A stretch of 64,000 nucleotides of DNA, taken from positions 434,001 to 498,000 of the forward strand of contig NZ_VIWO01000005.1 of NCBI RefSeq assembly GCF_007829335.1, written 5' to 3'. Numbering within the stretch: position 1 is the stretch's first letter; each line of letters opens with the position of its first letter. Positions 37,198 to 46,623 of the stretch are shown here, piece after piece. The notes under the pieces are model-generated. The model saw only the letters and a program-made list of their open reading frames with translations. It was not told where the DNA came from and made no database searches. The position numbers and the translations under genes are program-made. Source of the DNA: Chitinophaga polysaccharea. Lineage in GTDB: Bacteria; Bacteroidota; Bacteroidia; Chitinophagales; Chitinophagaceae.

Positions 37198-38685
37198 ATG
37201 CCAAAGAAAATATATCTATCTGTTCTCCTTCTCTTGTGCATCATAGTTGGATATACCCAACAAAAGGTGAACGAAAAATTATATTCCACCTACCTGGCAG
37301 ACACGGTATATTATTCCGTGTACACACCCGGGGGATGGGATGCGAAAATACCATCACCTGTATTGTACTCCTTTAATTACGGTATGGTTACCGGCGACTA
37401 TCTCGCAGCACAGGCAGATTATTTTTCAAAGGCAAATTATACATTTCCCGGTACCATCATTGTCAATATCCAGGCAGATATGGACCGCATTGGCTATGCC
37501 TATCGCACGGGGGAATTAACGGCTACCGGCCAAAAATTCGTGAACTGTCTTAAACAGGAGATCATCCCGGCTGTGGCACAAAAATACCATACCACGTTCC
37601 GGAGCTATATTGGCCACTCTTACGCCGCCAGCTACGCCAACTACCTGTTTTTGCACGACTGGCGCCTTTTTAACGGTTACATATTATTGGCGCCGGAGAA
37701 AGTGAACTCCGAAGAACCTCCTTTTTATATCAGCGACGAGGCAACAAATTTCTATAATAAAAATGTAACATTCTATTACGTGGCGGTGGGAGAAGCCGAC
37801 ATGTCGCGCCGGCAGGACTATGCCCGGGAAATAGCAGCCAACGTGACAGCGCTCGACAGCACGCATTTTTTCTTTCGGCGAGACAGCCTGCCAGGCGCCA
37901 ATCATAGTAATATCGTTACACTGGCCATCCAATCTGCCTTTGAGCACCTTTACCAGCTTTACAATCCCTATCTCGAAGCCGGCCATACGCAAAACACGGC
38001 ACAAGAGCTACAGGCAGTGAACAACCGGATAGCCGATGCCTATAAACTTCCTATGAGTAAAACGGCTCCCTTTTATCAGCGCTTTGCCATGCTGGCTATT
38101 CTTAATAAAGATACCACCGGGTTGGAACATGTCATGAATTTCTTCCTGAACAACAAGATGAAAGGCTGGAATATTATGCAGCTGGGGATGTACGGCGATC
38201 AGTTGGGATTAAAAGCCAAATCGAAGGCATATCTTGAACAAGCTATCGAAAAAATTCAAAGAGATGAAATGGATACGGAGCTGGGTCCGCCCAACCTGGC
38301 CGCCTGTTATACCTTCCTTGCTACCCGCCTGCTAACAGACGACAAGGCGAAGGCATGGGAATACCTGGAAAAGAGCCGGCAGCTTAGCGCGCTACCCAAT
38401 AAGAATGGTTACAAAAACATAGACATCTACTACGACATGGGCGTATTTGCCGCCGACAATAACTACCGCATAAAAGATGGTCTTACCTGTTTAGAACAAT
38501 TTATTTCATTATCGAAAGACGTAAGTGAAGATGCCCATTGGCTGGCCTATCGAAAAACAGACTACTATCTCGGCAAATGCTATCTTCTCCTGCATGATAA
38601 ACCGAATGCCCGCCGCTACCTCGAGAAAGCGCTCAAAGCCAATCCAGAGAATAAACAGGCAAAAGCGCTGCTCTTACAATTATAG
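37198..38685 (+). CDS. Secreted esterase-D-like hydrolase with TPR C-terminus
   Basis: 495 residues with a signal peptide (cleavage near GYTQ). The N-terminal alpha/beta-hydrolase of esterase-D type (about 25-265) has nucleophile Ser141 in GHSYAA, and a likely catalytic His in GANHSN near residue 240. Helical TPR-like repeats follow (about 270-495; AKAWEYLEKSRQLSALPNK, LGKCYLLLHDKPNARRYLEKALKANPENKQAKALL). This fusion is common in Bacteroidota. The substrate may be an acylated sugar or peptide ester, but this cannot be deduced. Confidence 0.8.
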   Translation: MPKKIYLSVLLLLCIIVGYTQQKVNEKLYSTYLADTVYYSVYTPGGWDAKIPSPVLYSFNYGMVTGDYLAAQADYFSKANYTFPGTIIVNIQADMDRIGYAYRTGELTATGQKFVNCLKQEIIPAVAQKYHTTFRSYIGHSYAASYANYLFLHDWRLFNGYILLAPEKVNSEEPPFYISDEATNFYNKNVTFYYVAVGEADMSRRQDYAREIAANVTALDSTHFFFRRDSLPGANHSNIVTLAIQSAFEHLYQLYNPYLEAGHTQNTAQELQAVNNRIADAYKLPMSKTAPFYQRFAMLAILNKDTTGLEHVMNFFLNNKMKGWNIMQLGMYGDQLGLKAKSKAYLEQAIEKIQRDEMDTELGPPNLAACYTFLATRLLTDDKAKAWEYLEKSRQLSALPNKNGYKNIDIYYDMGVFAADNNYRIKDGLTCLEQFISLSKDVSEDAHWLAYRKTDYYLGKCYLLLHDKPNARRYLEKALKANPENKQAKALLLQL

Positions 38686-38705
38686 CAGCGCCGCTGGTAT
38701 GTAAC

Positions 38706-38740
38706 CCCGGTTGCTATAATTATGTAGCAACCGGGATTTT
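38706..38740. terminator. Terminator between convergent hydrolase and PLC genes
   Basis: CCCGGTTGCTA/TAGCAACCGGG, an 11-base perfect stem with an 8-base loop, is followed by ATTTTAAT on the plus strand. It lies in the 64-base gap between the two convergent stops. Confidence 0.82.
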
Positions 38741-38749
38741 AATATTCAC

Positions 38750-39946
38750 TTATCTGGCTGCATTCACTGGGTTAGCACGCACTTCGCCTCCCCCGGGAAG
38801 CCTCACAAAATAACTGGTGCCGTATGCATTACCAGGACGGAAAAAGTCGGTGGAAATAATTTGTGCACCGCTTTCAAACGCTGCTTTCGCCCGGCTATAG
38901 TCGTTTATTTTTGCTTCGTAGGTTTCAATATCGGACCGGGTTCTCACCATGTAACCCTCTTTTACATATTGCCGGATGTCCTGCTGTCTTACGATAGCAT
39001 TGTCCAACAGGAAAAAAGCGGCAAAGCTATCTTTCGCTGTCGACTGCACAAACATCATTCTCTTTTCAAGATTAGGCCTGTTCTGAACATATGGCGTATT
39101 CATGTCCATCCCGGCAGTAGAAGGCAACAGGAGGAAAATAAACTTGCCCCTGGCAGCCTTCACGGTGGGCCAGTTTTGGGCGGTTACCGCTTCTTTCAGC
39201 GTAGTGTAACTTCCGCGTACATCGTCAGGCGTAATTAATTTATCTCTTCCGATGATGCTGGCCACCTCTTCATCGAGTTCGTCAAAAGCAGCTGCTGGAA
39301 AGGGCAGTACTTCGGCCGATTGAGGAAACATAGGCATGCCCTTATCTTTAGCTTCTACCATAATGGATATGGGTAAGTGATCCGGATGTTTGTCAGACCA
39401 GTCTTTTAAGGCCAGCAATGCAGATTTCAGCGTGGTATAATGCGTGCGGAAATCAAAATCTGCCATGTGCAGCACTTTAAATCCCGGCTTATCCAGGTCG
39501 GTACTATCGAAAGGCAGCAGGTTGCTGATGCCCTTCTCTGCCAATGCGCGATAAGACGCCGGATGGTTAAAACGGTTGCCGGTAGGATCATAGTAAATAT
39601 CTATTTCGAGACTGCGAATACCGGCATCCAACTGTACATCGAAGGAAGGATGATTGTAATTCAGCCCTTCACTGAGCTTCATGCCATTCGGATGGTACTC
39701 CTTAAATGCGGCCGCCTGCTCTTTAGAGATATTCTTTGTTAACTGGCCCATCATTTTTTCTACGATGGGATCGGCCAGCGCGAGCAACTTCGGATCTACC
39801 GGGCGGGCGTAGCTGTTGTGCGTACCTAATACCTGGATCTGGTTTATTTTAAGTGCATCGATAGATTTTCCCTGCTGGGCATAAACAGCACTCATGGCAA
39901 AGGTTGCCAGCGCTGCTGCGGCTAATGTGGTGATCTTCTTTTTCAT
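38750..39946 (-). CDS. PI-PLC-like phosphodiesterase (Ca2+-dependent type)
   Basis: 398 residues with a signal peptide (AVYAQ). The protein fits the bacterial Ca2+-dependent phosphatidylinositol phospholipase C1-like family: VLGTHNSYA with catalytic His43, SFDVQLDAGIRSLEIDIYYD, KVLHMADFDFRTHY, ISIMVEAKD and a C-terminal IISTDFFRPGNAYGTSYFVRLPGGG. It would cleave a phosphodiester between a lipid or glycan and an inositol-like headgroup outside the cytoplasm. It is the second gene after a TonB receptor (18-base gap), so the released product is probably imported. Confidence 0.87.
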   Translation of the reverse strand: MKKKITTLAAAALATFAMSAVYAQQGKSIDALKINQIQVLGTHNSYARPVDPKLLALADPIVEKMMGQLTKNISKEQAAAFKEYHPNGMKLSEGLNYNHPSFDVQLDAGIRSLEIDIYYDPTGNRFNHPASYRALAEKGISNLLPFDSTDLDKPGFKVLHMADFDFRTHYTTLKSALLALKDWSDKHPDHLPISIMVEAKDKGMPMFPQSAEVLPFPAAAFDELDEEVASIIGRDKLITPDDVRGSYTTLKEAVTAQNWPTVKAARGKFIFLLLPSTAGMDMNTPYVQNRPNLEKRMMFVQSTAKDSFAAFFLLDNAIVRQQDIRQYVKEGYMVRTRSDIETYEAKINDYSRAKAAFESGAQIISTDFFRPGNAYGTSYFVRLPGGGEVRANPVNAAR

Positions 39947-39964
39947 CTGGTTTGTTCTTAAAAA

Positions 39965-42763
39965 TTAGAAAAGTTTTATACTGGCGCCTATTTGTCCGCG
40001 GAGGGAAAACCAACTGGCTTCTTCAGGTCTGTTGTAAGTGCCATGGTAGTATCGTACAGGCGCATTAGTGAGATTGTTGAGTTCTGCAAACAGCCTCACC
40101 TTCGGCGTAACCGACCAGGAGGAAGAAAAGTCGACCGTGAAGTTCTCTGCATACCAGCGATAATGATCTGGGCCCGCTGCCTGCCGGATTACATCGAGAT
40201 ATTTTCCTTTATAGTTCCCTGCTACCCTGGCGGTAAACTTGCCATATTCATACATCACGGAGGCGTTAAAAACATGTTTTGCCTGCTTGGGAATCACGCT
40301 GCCATCTTCTATTTTCTGCCCTGCTGCAAAGCGTGGTATCTTTACTTTAGAATCTGTGAAGGTGTAGTTTACATCAATGCCGAAGCCCTTCCAGAAGCCA
40401 GGCAGGCTTGTAAACCTTTTGGAAAACCCGGCTTCCAGGCCACCCAGCCACGCCTGCTGCATGTTTACCGGTTCGCTAACGCGGTATATTACCCCGTTGA
40501 TGTCCTGTGAAGACTCGTTGGTATAGATAAGGTCCGTCAATCTTTTATAGAATGCACCGAAGGTGACCGATCCAACGCCGCCAAAATAATGTTCCGCCAT
40601 CAGGTCGAAGTTGCTGGCAAACGTAGGCTTCAGGTTGGCGTTGCCGCGACTAATAGTACGGTTAATGTCGTCCTGGGTGGTTGCGGGATTAAGGTTGTTG
40701 AAATCAGCCCTGGCAAAAGTCCGTGTATAGGCCAACCTGATAATATCATTTGCGGTGGCATTCAACTTCACATGCAGCATCGGCAGGAAGGCATTGTAGC
40801 TATTATCCTGTGTCAGTGGCTCCACGCGGCTGCTACCGGCTTTGGTAGTTACCTTATTTCCGTTAAAGGTTACCTTGTTATACTCATTACGGATACCACC
40901 TATGATTGTTATTTTATCGGATAATTTGTACTCTCCCATTACATATACCGCATACACATTTTCTTTACCGGTGAAATATTTGGCAGCGCCGGCGGCATTG
41001 GTGGCGGAATCAACTTCCACCGCCAACAGGTTATATTTCCTGATTCCTTCGGGTGTAACGAGGCTTTTCACCTGGTTTATGGGCATCTGGTCGATCATCA
41101 CATTTTTATAAGGCGTATTGATTTCAGAAAGAAATCCGCCGTTATACGGGTATGGCTCTGTCCCTATTTGCGTCAGCGTGGGCGCTTTCCCGGCAATACC
41201 AGCCATGTATACATTCATGGGAGATTCAACCAGCTTGTCTTTGTGAATCAGCTTACCCCCGAATTTTATTTTCAGTTTTTCGCTGGGATGATAATTCATA
41301 TTAATACCAAAACGTTTGTTGGCTTCCCAGTTAGTACTTCTCAGCATGATCACCTGCGATAATGTCATGGCTTCCGGGCTGATGGTACTGGTGGCAGACA
41401 GGTGTGGCAATACGGCGTCCATCCGGTCGCCCGCGCCATTAGGGGCATCCATGGCCAGGTATTTCTTGCCATCAGGGGCTAAGCCATCATAGGTTACTTT
41501 TTGGGAGAAGAAAGCCATAGGATAAAATCCCGGATCACCAAACTTAAACCTCGATTTATCGATACTGGCAGCCCAGTCAAGGTCCAGTTTACCAGATAAA
41601 GTGGATTGCCCGCTAAGCTCGGCCGAATACAGGTTGGTATTATATTTAGCCGAACGGGTGGTAATCGTTGAAATACCGGTATTAAAGTAGAAATAATTTT
41701 CCCGCACCATCTGTACATCCTGGTATTCTGTATAAATTCCTTTGGCCTGTATTTTATGGCGATCGTTAAACTTATACTCAATGCCCCCATTCAGGCCTGT
41801 GGTTCTGCGTCCCGCCAGGTAATCGCGGAGCTGTAAATCTGTGATGGAATAAGACTGGGCAGTCTTGGGATTAGAGAAATCGTAGTTAACATTATACCGG
41901 TCGGTACCTGAAGTACGGTTCCAGACTACCGCAGACAAGATATAACCCAGTTTTCCTTTGGCGAGCCTGTCGCCATACACCAATGACGCATTGTAAGATC
42001 CTTTGTTGGCCTGGGCATTATATCCGCCGGCGGCGTTGATATTCAGCAACCGGTGTTGCGGGGCTGCCTTTGTAATAAAATTGATGGAACCACCGATGGC
42101 ATCTCCTTCCATATCTGGCGTCAGCGCTTTCGAAAGCTGTACATATTCAATCAGCTCAGATGGGAAGATATCCATTTGAACCCGCCGGTCGGTATAATCG
42201 AGACTGGCAGAAGGTAAGCGGTTTCCGTTGAGTAAGGTAGCACTCCATTGGATGGGCGTTCCTCTTACAGAAACATAGCGTCCTTCTCCCCCATCGCGTT
42301 CAATAGATACCGCCTGGATTCTTTGCACCGCCTCTGCCGCATTACGGTCGGGCAACTTGCCGATGGCGTCAGCTGCCAATACTTCCATGATACCAGTGGC
42401 GTTTTTCTTAATGCTGATGGCCTTTACCTGGGATCCGGCAGTGGCCCCGCTGACAATCACTTCTCCCAAAACACCTGCAGCAGGGGCTAATTCAATATTT
42501 CCGATGTTGTTCAGACCTCCCTTCACCTCCACTTCCAGTGTTTTGTTGGCATATCCCAAGTAGCGGAAGGTAAGGGTAGTTTTCCCGGTATGTTTGAGTA
42601 CCAGGGTAAATCTTCCGTTAAGATCAGTTTGCGTACCCAGGCCACCCGCACTAACCGTAGCGCCGGGAAGCAACTCGCCTTTCGACATGGTGACCCCGGT
42701 TATTTGTTGTGCCCAGCCCGTTACAGGCGCAAGTAAGAACACTAGTAAAAGAACCTTATTCAT
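39965..42763 (-). CDS. TonB-dependent receptor paired with PI-PLC
   Basis: 932 residues from ATG 42763; a TTG at 42784 is inside the promoter box. Signal peptide (GWAQ), carboxypeptidase-regulatory-like domain (about 22-105), plug (about 115-235; KLPDRNAAEAVQRIQAVSIERDGGEGRYVSVRG, PDMEGDAIGGSINFITK) and barrel. The plug resembles the TIGR01782-type receptors often linked to sugar uptake. No SusD partner follows. It lies downstream of an AraC-type regulator on the same strand. Confidence 0.9.
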   Translation of the reverse strand: MNKVLLLVFLLAPVTGWAQQITGVTMSKGELLPGATVSAGGLGTQTDLNGRFTLVLKHTGKTTLTFRYLGYANKTLEVEVKGGLNNIGNIELAPAAGVLGEVIVSGATAGSQVKAISIKKNATGIMEVLAADAIGKLPDRNAAEAVQRIQAVSIERDGGEGRYVSVRGTPIQWSATLLNGNRLPSASLDYTDRRVQMDIFPSELIEYVQLSKALTPDMEGDAIGGSINFITKAAPQHRLLNINAAGGYNAQANKGSYNASLVYGDRLAKGKLGYILSAVVWNRTSGTDRYNVNYDFSNPKTAQSYSITDLQLRDYLAGRRTTGLNGGIEYKFNDRHKIQAKGIYTEYQDVQMVRENYFYFNTGISTITTRSAKYNTNLYSAELSGQSTLSGKLDLDWAASIDKSRFKFGDPGFYPMAFFSQKVTYDGLAPDGKKYLAMDAPNGAGDRMDAVLPHLSATSTISPEAMTLSQVIMLRSTNWEANKRFGINMNYHPSEKLKIKFGGKLIHKDKLVESPMNVYMAGIAGKAPTLTQIGTEPYPYNGGFLSEINTPYKNVMIDQMPINQVKSLVTPEGIRKYNLLAVEVDSATNAAGAAKYFTGKENVYAVYVMGEYKLSDKITIIGGIRNEYNKVTFNGNKVTTKAGSSRVEPLTQDNSYNAFLPMLHVKLNATANDIIRLAYTRTFARADFNNLNPATTQDDINRTISRGNANLKPTFASNFDLMAEHYFGGVGSVTFGAFYKRLTDLIYTNESSQDINGVIYRVSEPVNMQQAWLGGLEAGFSKRFTSLPGFWKGFGIDVNYTFTDSKVKIPRFAAGQKIEDGSVIPKQAKHVFNASVMYEYGKFTARVAGNYKGKYLDVIRQAAGPDHYRWYAENFTVDFSSSWSVTPKVRLFAELNNLTNAPVRYYHGTYNRPEEASWFSLRGQIGASIKLF

Positions 42764-42783
42764 GGTGCATTTTAAATTTTGCA

Positions 42784-42791
42784 CAAAGATG
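42784..42791 (-). promoter_or_regulatory. Promoter -7 box of the receptor/PLC operon
   Basis: The minus strand reads CATCTTTG within TTCATCTTTGTGC, one base off TAnnTTTG, 20 bases before the ATG. The identical 13-mer occurs before the SRPBCC gene at 44488. Confidence 0.4.
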
Positions 42792-42910
42792 AAGGCGGAA
42801 AAATGCGGCGTCGTCCTTGCCGATAGCGCAGTACGTACGTTTAGATCAACGGCGTATGGATCTATTGCACATAATTGAAAATCAATCTATTATACAATAT
42901 TAAGGATTTA

Positions 42911-44167
42911 TTAAGCCCCATTTTTCAGGTAGGCAGAAGGGGTAAGACCGGTTGTTTTTTTGAAATATTGGTTAAAGGAAGACTTGGAATGAAACCCAGC
43001 TTCGAAGGCTACAGACAGTATATTGGGTACCGTATTATTTTGCCGGGCTCTTTCCATCTCCTCCACTACCTGGTTAATCCGGTATTCATTTACATATTGA
43101 TAGAAAGATTTTCCCAGGTATTTATTGAGCGACTCCGACAGATGATGGCGGGGCACTTTAATCAATACTGCCAGCCTGTCTAATGATAAATCAGGATCGG
43201 TGTATAGCTTTTCTACCATCATCTGATGGTTTACTTTTTCTATGATGTCGGCCTGGAGTTCGTCAGCTAACCCGGATTTCTTTTGCCTGTTTTGCAACAC
43301 CGTTTCTGCAGAAGGCATTTCTATCGAAGCTATTGCTGCATTTTCTACACGCTGCTCCCCATCTTTTACCAGGGGGTATTCCATTAACGCAGGAACGATA
43401 AAGTCCTTTTCGTCCTGGATTAAATGGGCCAGGGAGGAGCCAGACAATGCCAGGTTTCCGCTGGCAGCCGTTTCCATATGGTGATAGTAAATAGAAAGTA
43501 TTTTCACCCTGCCGATAGCCAGGCAAATAATTAACAGGGTGGTATAGCTAACAATGCGGATCCAGAGATGTATATCCGCGTATGAAATTTCGTGGGGAAA
43601 CATTCCACTTCCTACAGATAGTATTAACGCCAACGCCACAACGCCCATGAATATGATAGCTATCAACCGGATTAATTGCTTTCCAGAGAGCGACAATCCC
43701 GGCAATCGCTGTGATATGTTTAATGATTTGATCCCGTAAAAACTATAGGAGACCAGGCTGAAATAGCCAACGGCGTTGTTATACACTGCAATGAAGACGG
43801 GGGTTTTACCGCCGTGGGTAATCACATAGCCGCCAATGATAAAATATGCGATGGCTGCGATCCCGGCGGGGACAAACAGGAGAAAAACCTTTATCCCTGG
43901 CAGCTTCCGGCCCTGCTGCAGCTTCAATGCATACAACCACAATAGGGGTGCATACAGCAACGAAATAAAAGTAACATACCCATTGTGTATTTCCGCATCG
44001 GGAAATGCTTTATTCATGATGAAGCTGCCCGTCAGGTGCGTAAATATACAAGCCACCAGCCAGTTTAATATACGATCGCTATCAATGGGTTTGGGCGCGG
44101 AAAAAACACCAAAAATGCCCAGTATAATCAGTGCCTGGAAAGCACCTAGCAGACTAATATAGTTCAC
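42911..44167 (-). CDS. Membrane-bound AraC-family regulator
   Basis: 418 residues. Six or seven membrane helices fill residues 1-235. A cytoplasmic linker leads to a C-terminal AraC-type double HTH (about 310-415; PDLSLDRLAVLIKVPRHHLSESLNKYLGKSFYQYVNEYRI, ILSVAFEAGFHSKSSFNQYFKKTTGLTPSAYLK). Such proteins may sense a membrane or periplasmic signal and act on nearby genes. It is directly upstream (147 bases) of the TonB receptor/PLC operon, the likely target. Confidence 0.9.
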   Translation of the reverse strand: MNYISLLGAFQALIILGIFGVFSAPKPIDSDRILNWLVACIFTHLTGSFIMNKAFPDAEIHNGYVTFISLLYAPLLWLYALKLQQGRKLPGIKVFLLFVPAGIAAIAYFIIGGYVITHGGKTPVFIAVYNNAVGYFSLVSYSFYGIKSLNISQRLPGLSLSGKQLIRLIAIIFMGVVALALILSVGSGMFPHEISYADIHLWIRIVSYTTLLIICLAIGRVKILSIYYHHMETAASGNLALSGSSLAHLIQDEKDFIVPALMEYPLVKDGEQRVENAAIASIEMPSAETVLQNRQKKSGLADELQADIIEKVNHQMMVEKLYTDPDLSLDRLAVLIKVPRHHLSESLNKYLGKSFYQYVNEYRINQVVEEMERARQNNTVPNILSVAFEAGFHSKSSFNQYFKKTTGLTPSAYLKNGA

Positions 44168-44487
44168 ACCAAATTCTTTAATGACTTCTAATTCCTGTTT
44201 CCTGCCGGTAACATGTTGCGCAAAGCTAAGGTTCTTACATTAAGGAATTATTAATTCGCTATAGCTGCCTGTTGTAGTGGTGTTTATAAAATATTGACAA
44301 ACAGACTAAGGTGAAGTCGCAAATCACCCTATAATTTGTCGCATAGCCCCTCCGTGTAAATCCTATTTTCCCTTCATCTTTGTGCTATCAAAAGTTAGCT
44401 AGCATACCTGATAAATGGAGCAGCCACCATTTCAAAAAACGGGCGGAACCGAAAAGCCAGATGAGTAGGAACCAAAAAGAATATGAT
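44168..44487. other. Divergent intergenic region
   Basis: About 320 bases between the AraC gene (minus) and the SRPBCC gene (plus). CATCTTTG at 44375-44382 is a plus-strand -7 box candidate. I see no gene or strong structure otherwise. Confidence 0.4.
44375..44382 (+). promoter_or_regulatory. Candidate -7 box for the AHSA1-like gene
   Basis: CATCTTTG (one base off consensus) has GTG 18 bases upstream as a poor -33 element. It shares TTCATCTTTGTGC with the TonB receptor promoter at 42784. Confidence 0.35.
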
Positions 44488-44943
44488 ATGTCCAACAATA
44501 CCGTTTCATTGCACAGAATGTTGAAAACCTCTCCGGAAAAAGTTTACCGCGCATTTACGGATGCCCTGGCGATTGCTTCCTGGTTACCTCCTTATGGCTT
44601 CCTTTGCACCGTTCACGAAATGGATGTGAAAGTAGGTGGCACTTTTAAGATGTCGTTCCACAACTTTTCTACCGGCAATGGCCATTCATTCGGCGGCAGC
44701 TACCTGGAACTCAAACCCAATGAGTTTTTGAAATACTCTGATAAATTTGATGATCCTAATCTTCCGGGAGAAATGATCACATCCGTATCACTCCGGAAAA
44801 CGATCGCTGGTACAGAAATAAAGATTACCCAGGAAGGTATCCCCGCTGCGATACCCGTGGAAATGTGCTACCTGGGCTGGCAGGAATCTCTGGAAAAGCT
44901 GACCAAACTGGTAGAACCAGAAATACCAGATGCCGGATTATGA
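44488..44943 (+). CDS. SRPBCC protein, AHSA1-like
   Basis: 151 residues from ATG 44488; starts at 44461 or 44380 would add residues not typical of the family. VSLHRMLKTSPEKVYRAFTDALAIASWLPP, VGGTFKMSFHNF, SFGGSYLELKPNEFLKYSDKFD and GWQESLEKLTKLVEP are the hallmark blocks of Activator-of-Hsp90-like START proteins. In bacteria these often act in stress or small-molecule binding; the ligand is unknown. It is monocistronic and ends at a strong hairpin. Confidence 0.88.
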   Translation: MSNNTVSLHRMLKTSPEKVYRAFTDALAIASWLPPYGFLCTVHEMDVKVGGTFKMSFHNFSTGNGHSFGGSYLELKPNEFLKYSDKFDDPNLPGEMITSVSLRKTIAGTEIKITQEGIPAAIPVEMCYLGWQESLEKLTKLVEPEIPDAGL

Positions 44944-44951
44944 TATAGTAA

Positions 44952-44999
44952 CCTGGTTAAAGCCGCGTAAAGTGGGCGATTTAAGCGGCTTTAACCAGG
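44952..44999. terminator. Bidirectional terminator
   Basis: A perfect 15-base stem (CCTGGTTAAAGCCGC/GCGGCTTTAACCAGG) with an 18-base loop lies in the 74-base gap between the convergent SRPBCC and FAD monooxygenase genes. The T-tract is poor, so it may depend on the long stem. Confidence 0.7.
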
Positions 45000-45017
45000 C
45001 ATAAAAATGTTTCAGGA

Positions 45018-46583
45018 TCACCTTTCGACCAATGCTTCTTTCCTCACCAACCAGCGTGCAGCTGCCCGCTGTAATTCACGCACATCCGGTGTACTGCTAG
45101 CCACCCAGACCATTATTCCATCAGGACGTATCAACGCAGCGCTGATGCCTAACCGGTCCTTTGCCAGCCCGGTGATATACCTGATCCCGTCTTCCTTTGC
45201 CCACATTTTGAGTGCAGCATTTTCATCGAAATCAAGCAATATCCATTGGCCACCGTGCATAAATGCACCCATGCGGGTACTATCTTCAAATGCGAAGTCA
45301 GGAACGCTGTGCCCGGCCAGCGGGTGGCCTTCTATCGGGTAATGCGTGAAAACGCCCCATATCCTGCTGGCAATGTAAGTAGCGCCATCGCGGGTATTGG
45401 CCAGGTCCTGCATAATGGCATACATAGCGCGTGCTCCCCTTTCCGGCTTCATAATGGCCACCTGGGCTCTGGACCAATCCAGTACCTGGGCGCCAATGGG
45501 ATAACGTTCGGCATAATAGGTATCCAGCAGGCCTTCGGGCGCTTTTCCCTGGATGGTAGCTGCGAGCTTCCAGCCCAGGTTCATGGCATCGCCCAGGCCC
45601 AGGTTCAGTCCTTGTCCACCTAAAGGCGAATGAATATGCGCAGCGTCGCCGGCGAGCAGCACCCGGCCGTTGCGATAGGCAGTGGCCTGTCGTGCCCGGT
45701 CGGTCCAGGTAGTAGCCATATGCAAAGCGGTGAGTGTAACATCAGTGCCAGCAATGCGGCGTAATACCGACTGCACATGCTCCAACGTAACTGGCTCGCC
45801 CGATTGATGGAAAGCTCCACCATCAAAATCCTGTATACCAAAGTAGCCAGGCTGGGATTGCAGGTATAAGCCGGTAGGCGTAAGATTACGGCCCGGGCGG
45901 AGCTTTTCGGGATCGGCCATATCTACCTGGACAGAATAGCCGGTAAATTCCGGCTCTGTACCGGCGAAATCAAAGCCGCCGGCCTTGCGCACCACGCTGC
46001 GGCTTCCGTCGCAACCTACCAGCCATTTGCTGTGGAAGGACTGATCGCCTGCCTGCACCATTACGCCATCGGTAGTTTGGTGAAAGCCGGTAACCACCTG
46101 GCCTCGCCTGATTGCTACGCCCAGGGCGAGTGCGCGGCGGGTCAATACGGTTTCCAGCTCTCTCATTTCAGTCAGTAGATGTGTTGCTGGTGAGCCAGGC
46201 AACACATGCTGCCATTGTGCCGTATCAATATTATTTTCGTAAAATGAGATGCCGGCAAAATGTCCATCCTGGCGCGGAGGCGGTGGGCCTTGCGTAACGG
46301 CCGGAATAGCATGGGGATTTTTTACCCGTTTATGGAGTTCCAGTTCTTCCAGCAACCCACGGCGGTAAAGTGCTTCAATAGTAGGCGCCGAGAGGCCCCG
46401 TATACCGAAAGGAAATTGTTTCAATGGGGAATGCGGATCTTCCGCCTTTTCCAATATCAGCACGGAGCATTTAGCCAGGGCCAGTTCACAGGCGAGGAAT
46501 AGCCCTACAGGGCCGCCACCGGAAATGATGACATCGTAGTTAACAGGTGTTGCGGGTTCCCGGTTTTCAAGTGTTATGTTCAT
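45018..46583 (-). CDS. FAD-dependent aromatic monooxygenase (class A)
   Basis: 521 residues from ATG 46583. N-terminal FAD-binding GxGxxG (IISGGGPVGL, about 20-29), GCDGSRSVVRKAGG (DG motif, about 185) and GDAAHIHSPLGGQGLNLGLGDA (GD motif, about 300) define the class A flavoprotein hydroxylases. The last ~110 residues fit the thioredoxin-like C-terminal domain of the aromatic polyketide/tetracycline/rifampicin hydroxylase subgroup. The substrate is an aromatic compound or antibiotic. It is transcribed with the AraC-type gene 40 bases upstream. Confidence 0.9.
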   Translation of the reverse strand: MNITLENREPATPVNYDVIISGGGPVGLFLACELALAKCSVLILEKAEDPHSPLKQFPFGIRGLSAPTIEALYRRGLLEELELHKRVKNPHAIPAVTQGPPPPRQDGHFAGISFYENNIDTAQWQHVLPGSPATHLLTEMRELETVLTRRALALGVAIRRGQVVTGFHQTTDGVMVQAGDQSFHSKWLVGCDGSRSVVRKAGGFDFAGTEPEFTGYSVQVDMADPEKLRPGRNLTPTGLYLQSQPGYFGIQDFDGGAFHQSGEPVTLEHVQSVLRRIAGTDVTLTALHMATTWTDRARQATAYRNGRVLLAGDAAHIHSPLGGQGLNLGLGDAMNLGWKLAATIQGKAPEGLLDTYYAERYPIGAQVLDWSRAQVAIMKPERGARAMYAIMQDLANTRDGATYIASRIWGVFTHYPIEGHPLAGHSVPDFAFEDSTRMGAFMHGGQWILLDFDENAALKMWAKEDGIRYITGLAKDRLGISAALIRPDGIMVWVASSTPDVRELQRAAARWLVRKEALVER

Positions 46584-46623
46584 ATAGCATGATTGAAACA
46601 CAAAATTCCGGAAAGCGCACCTA

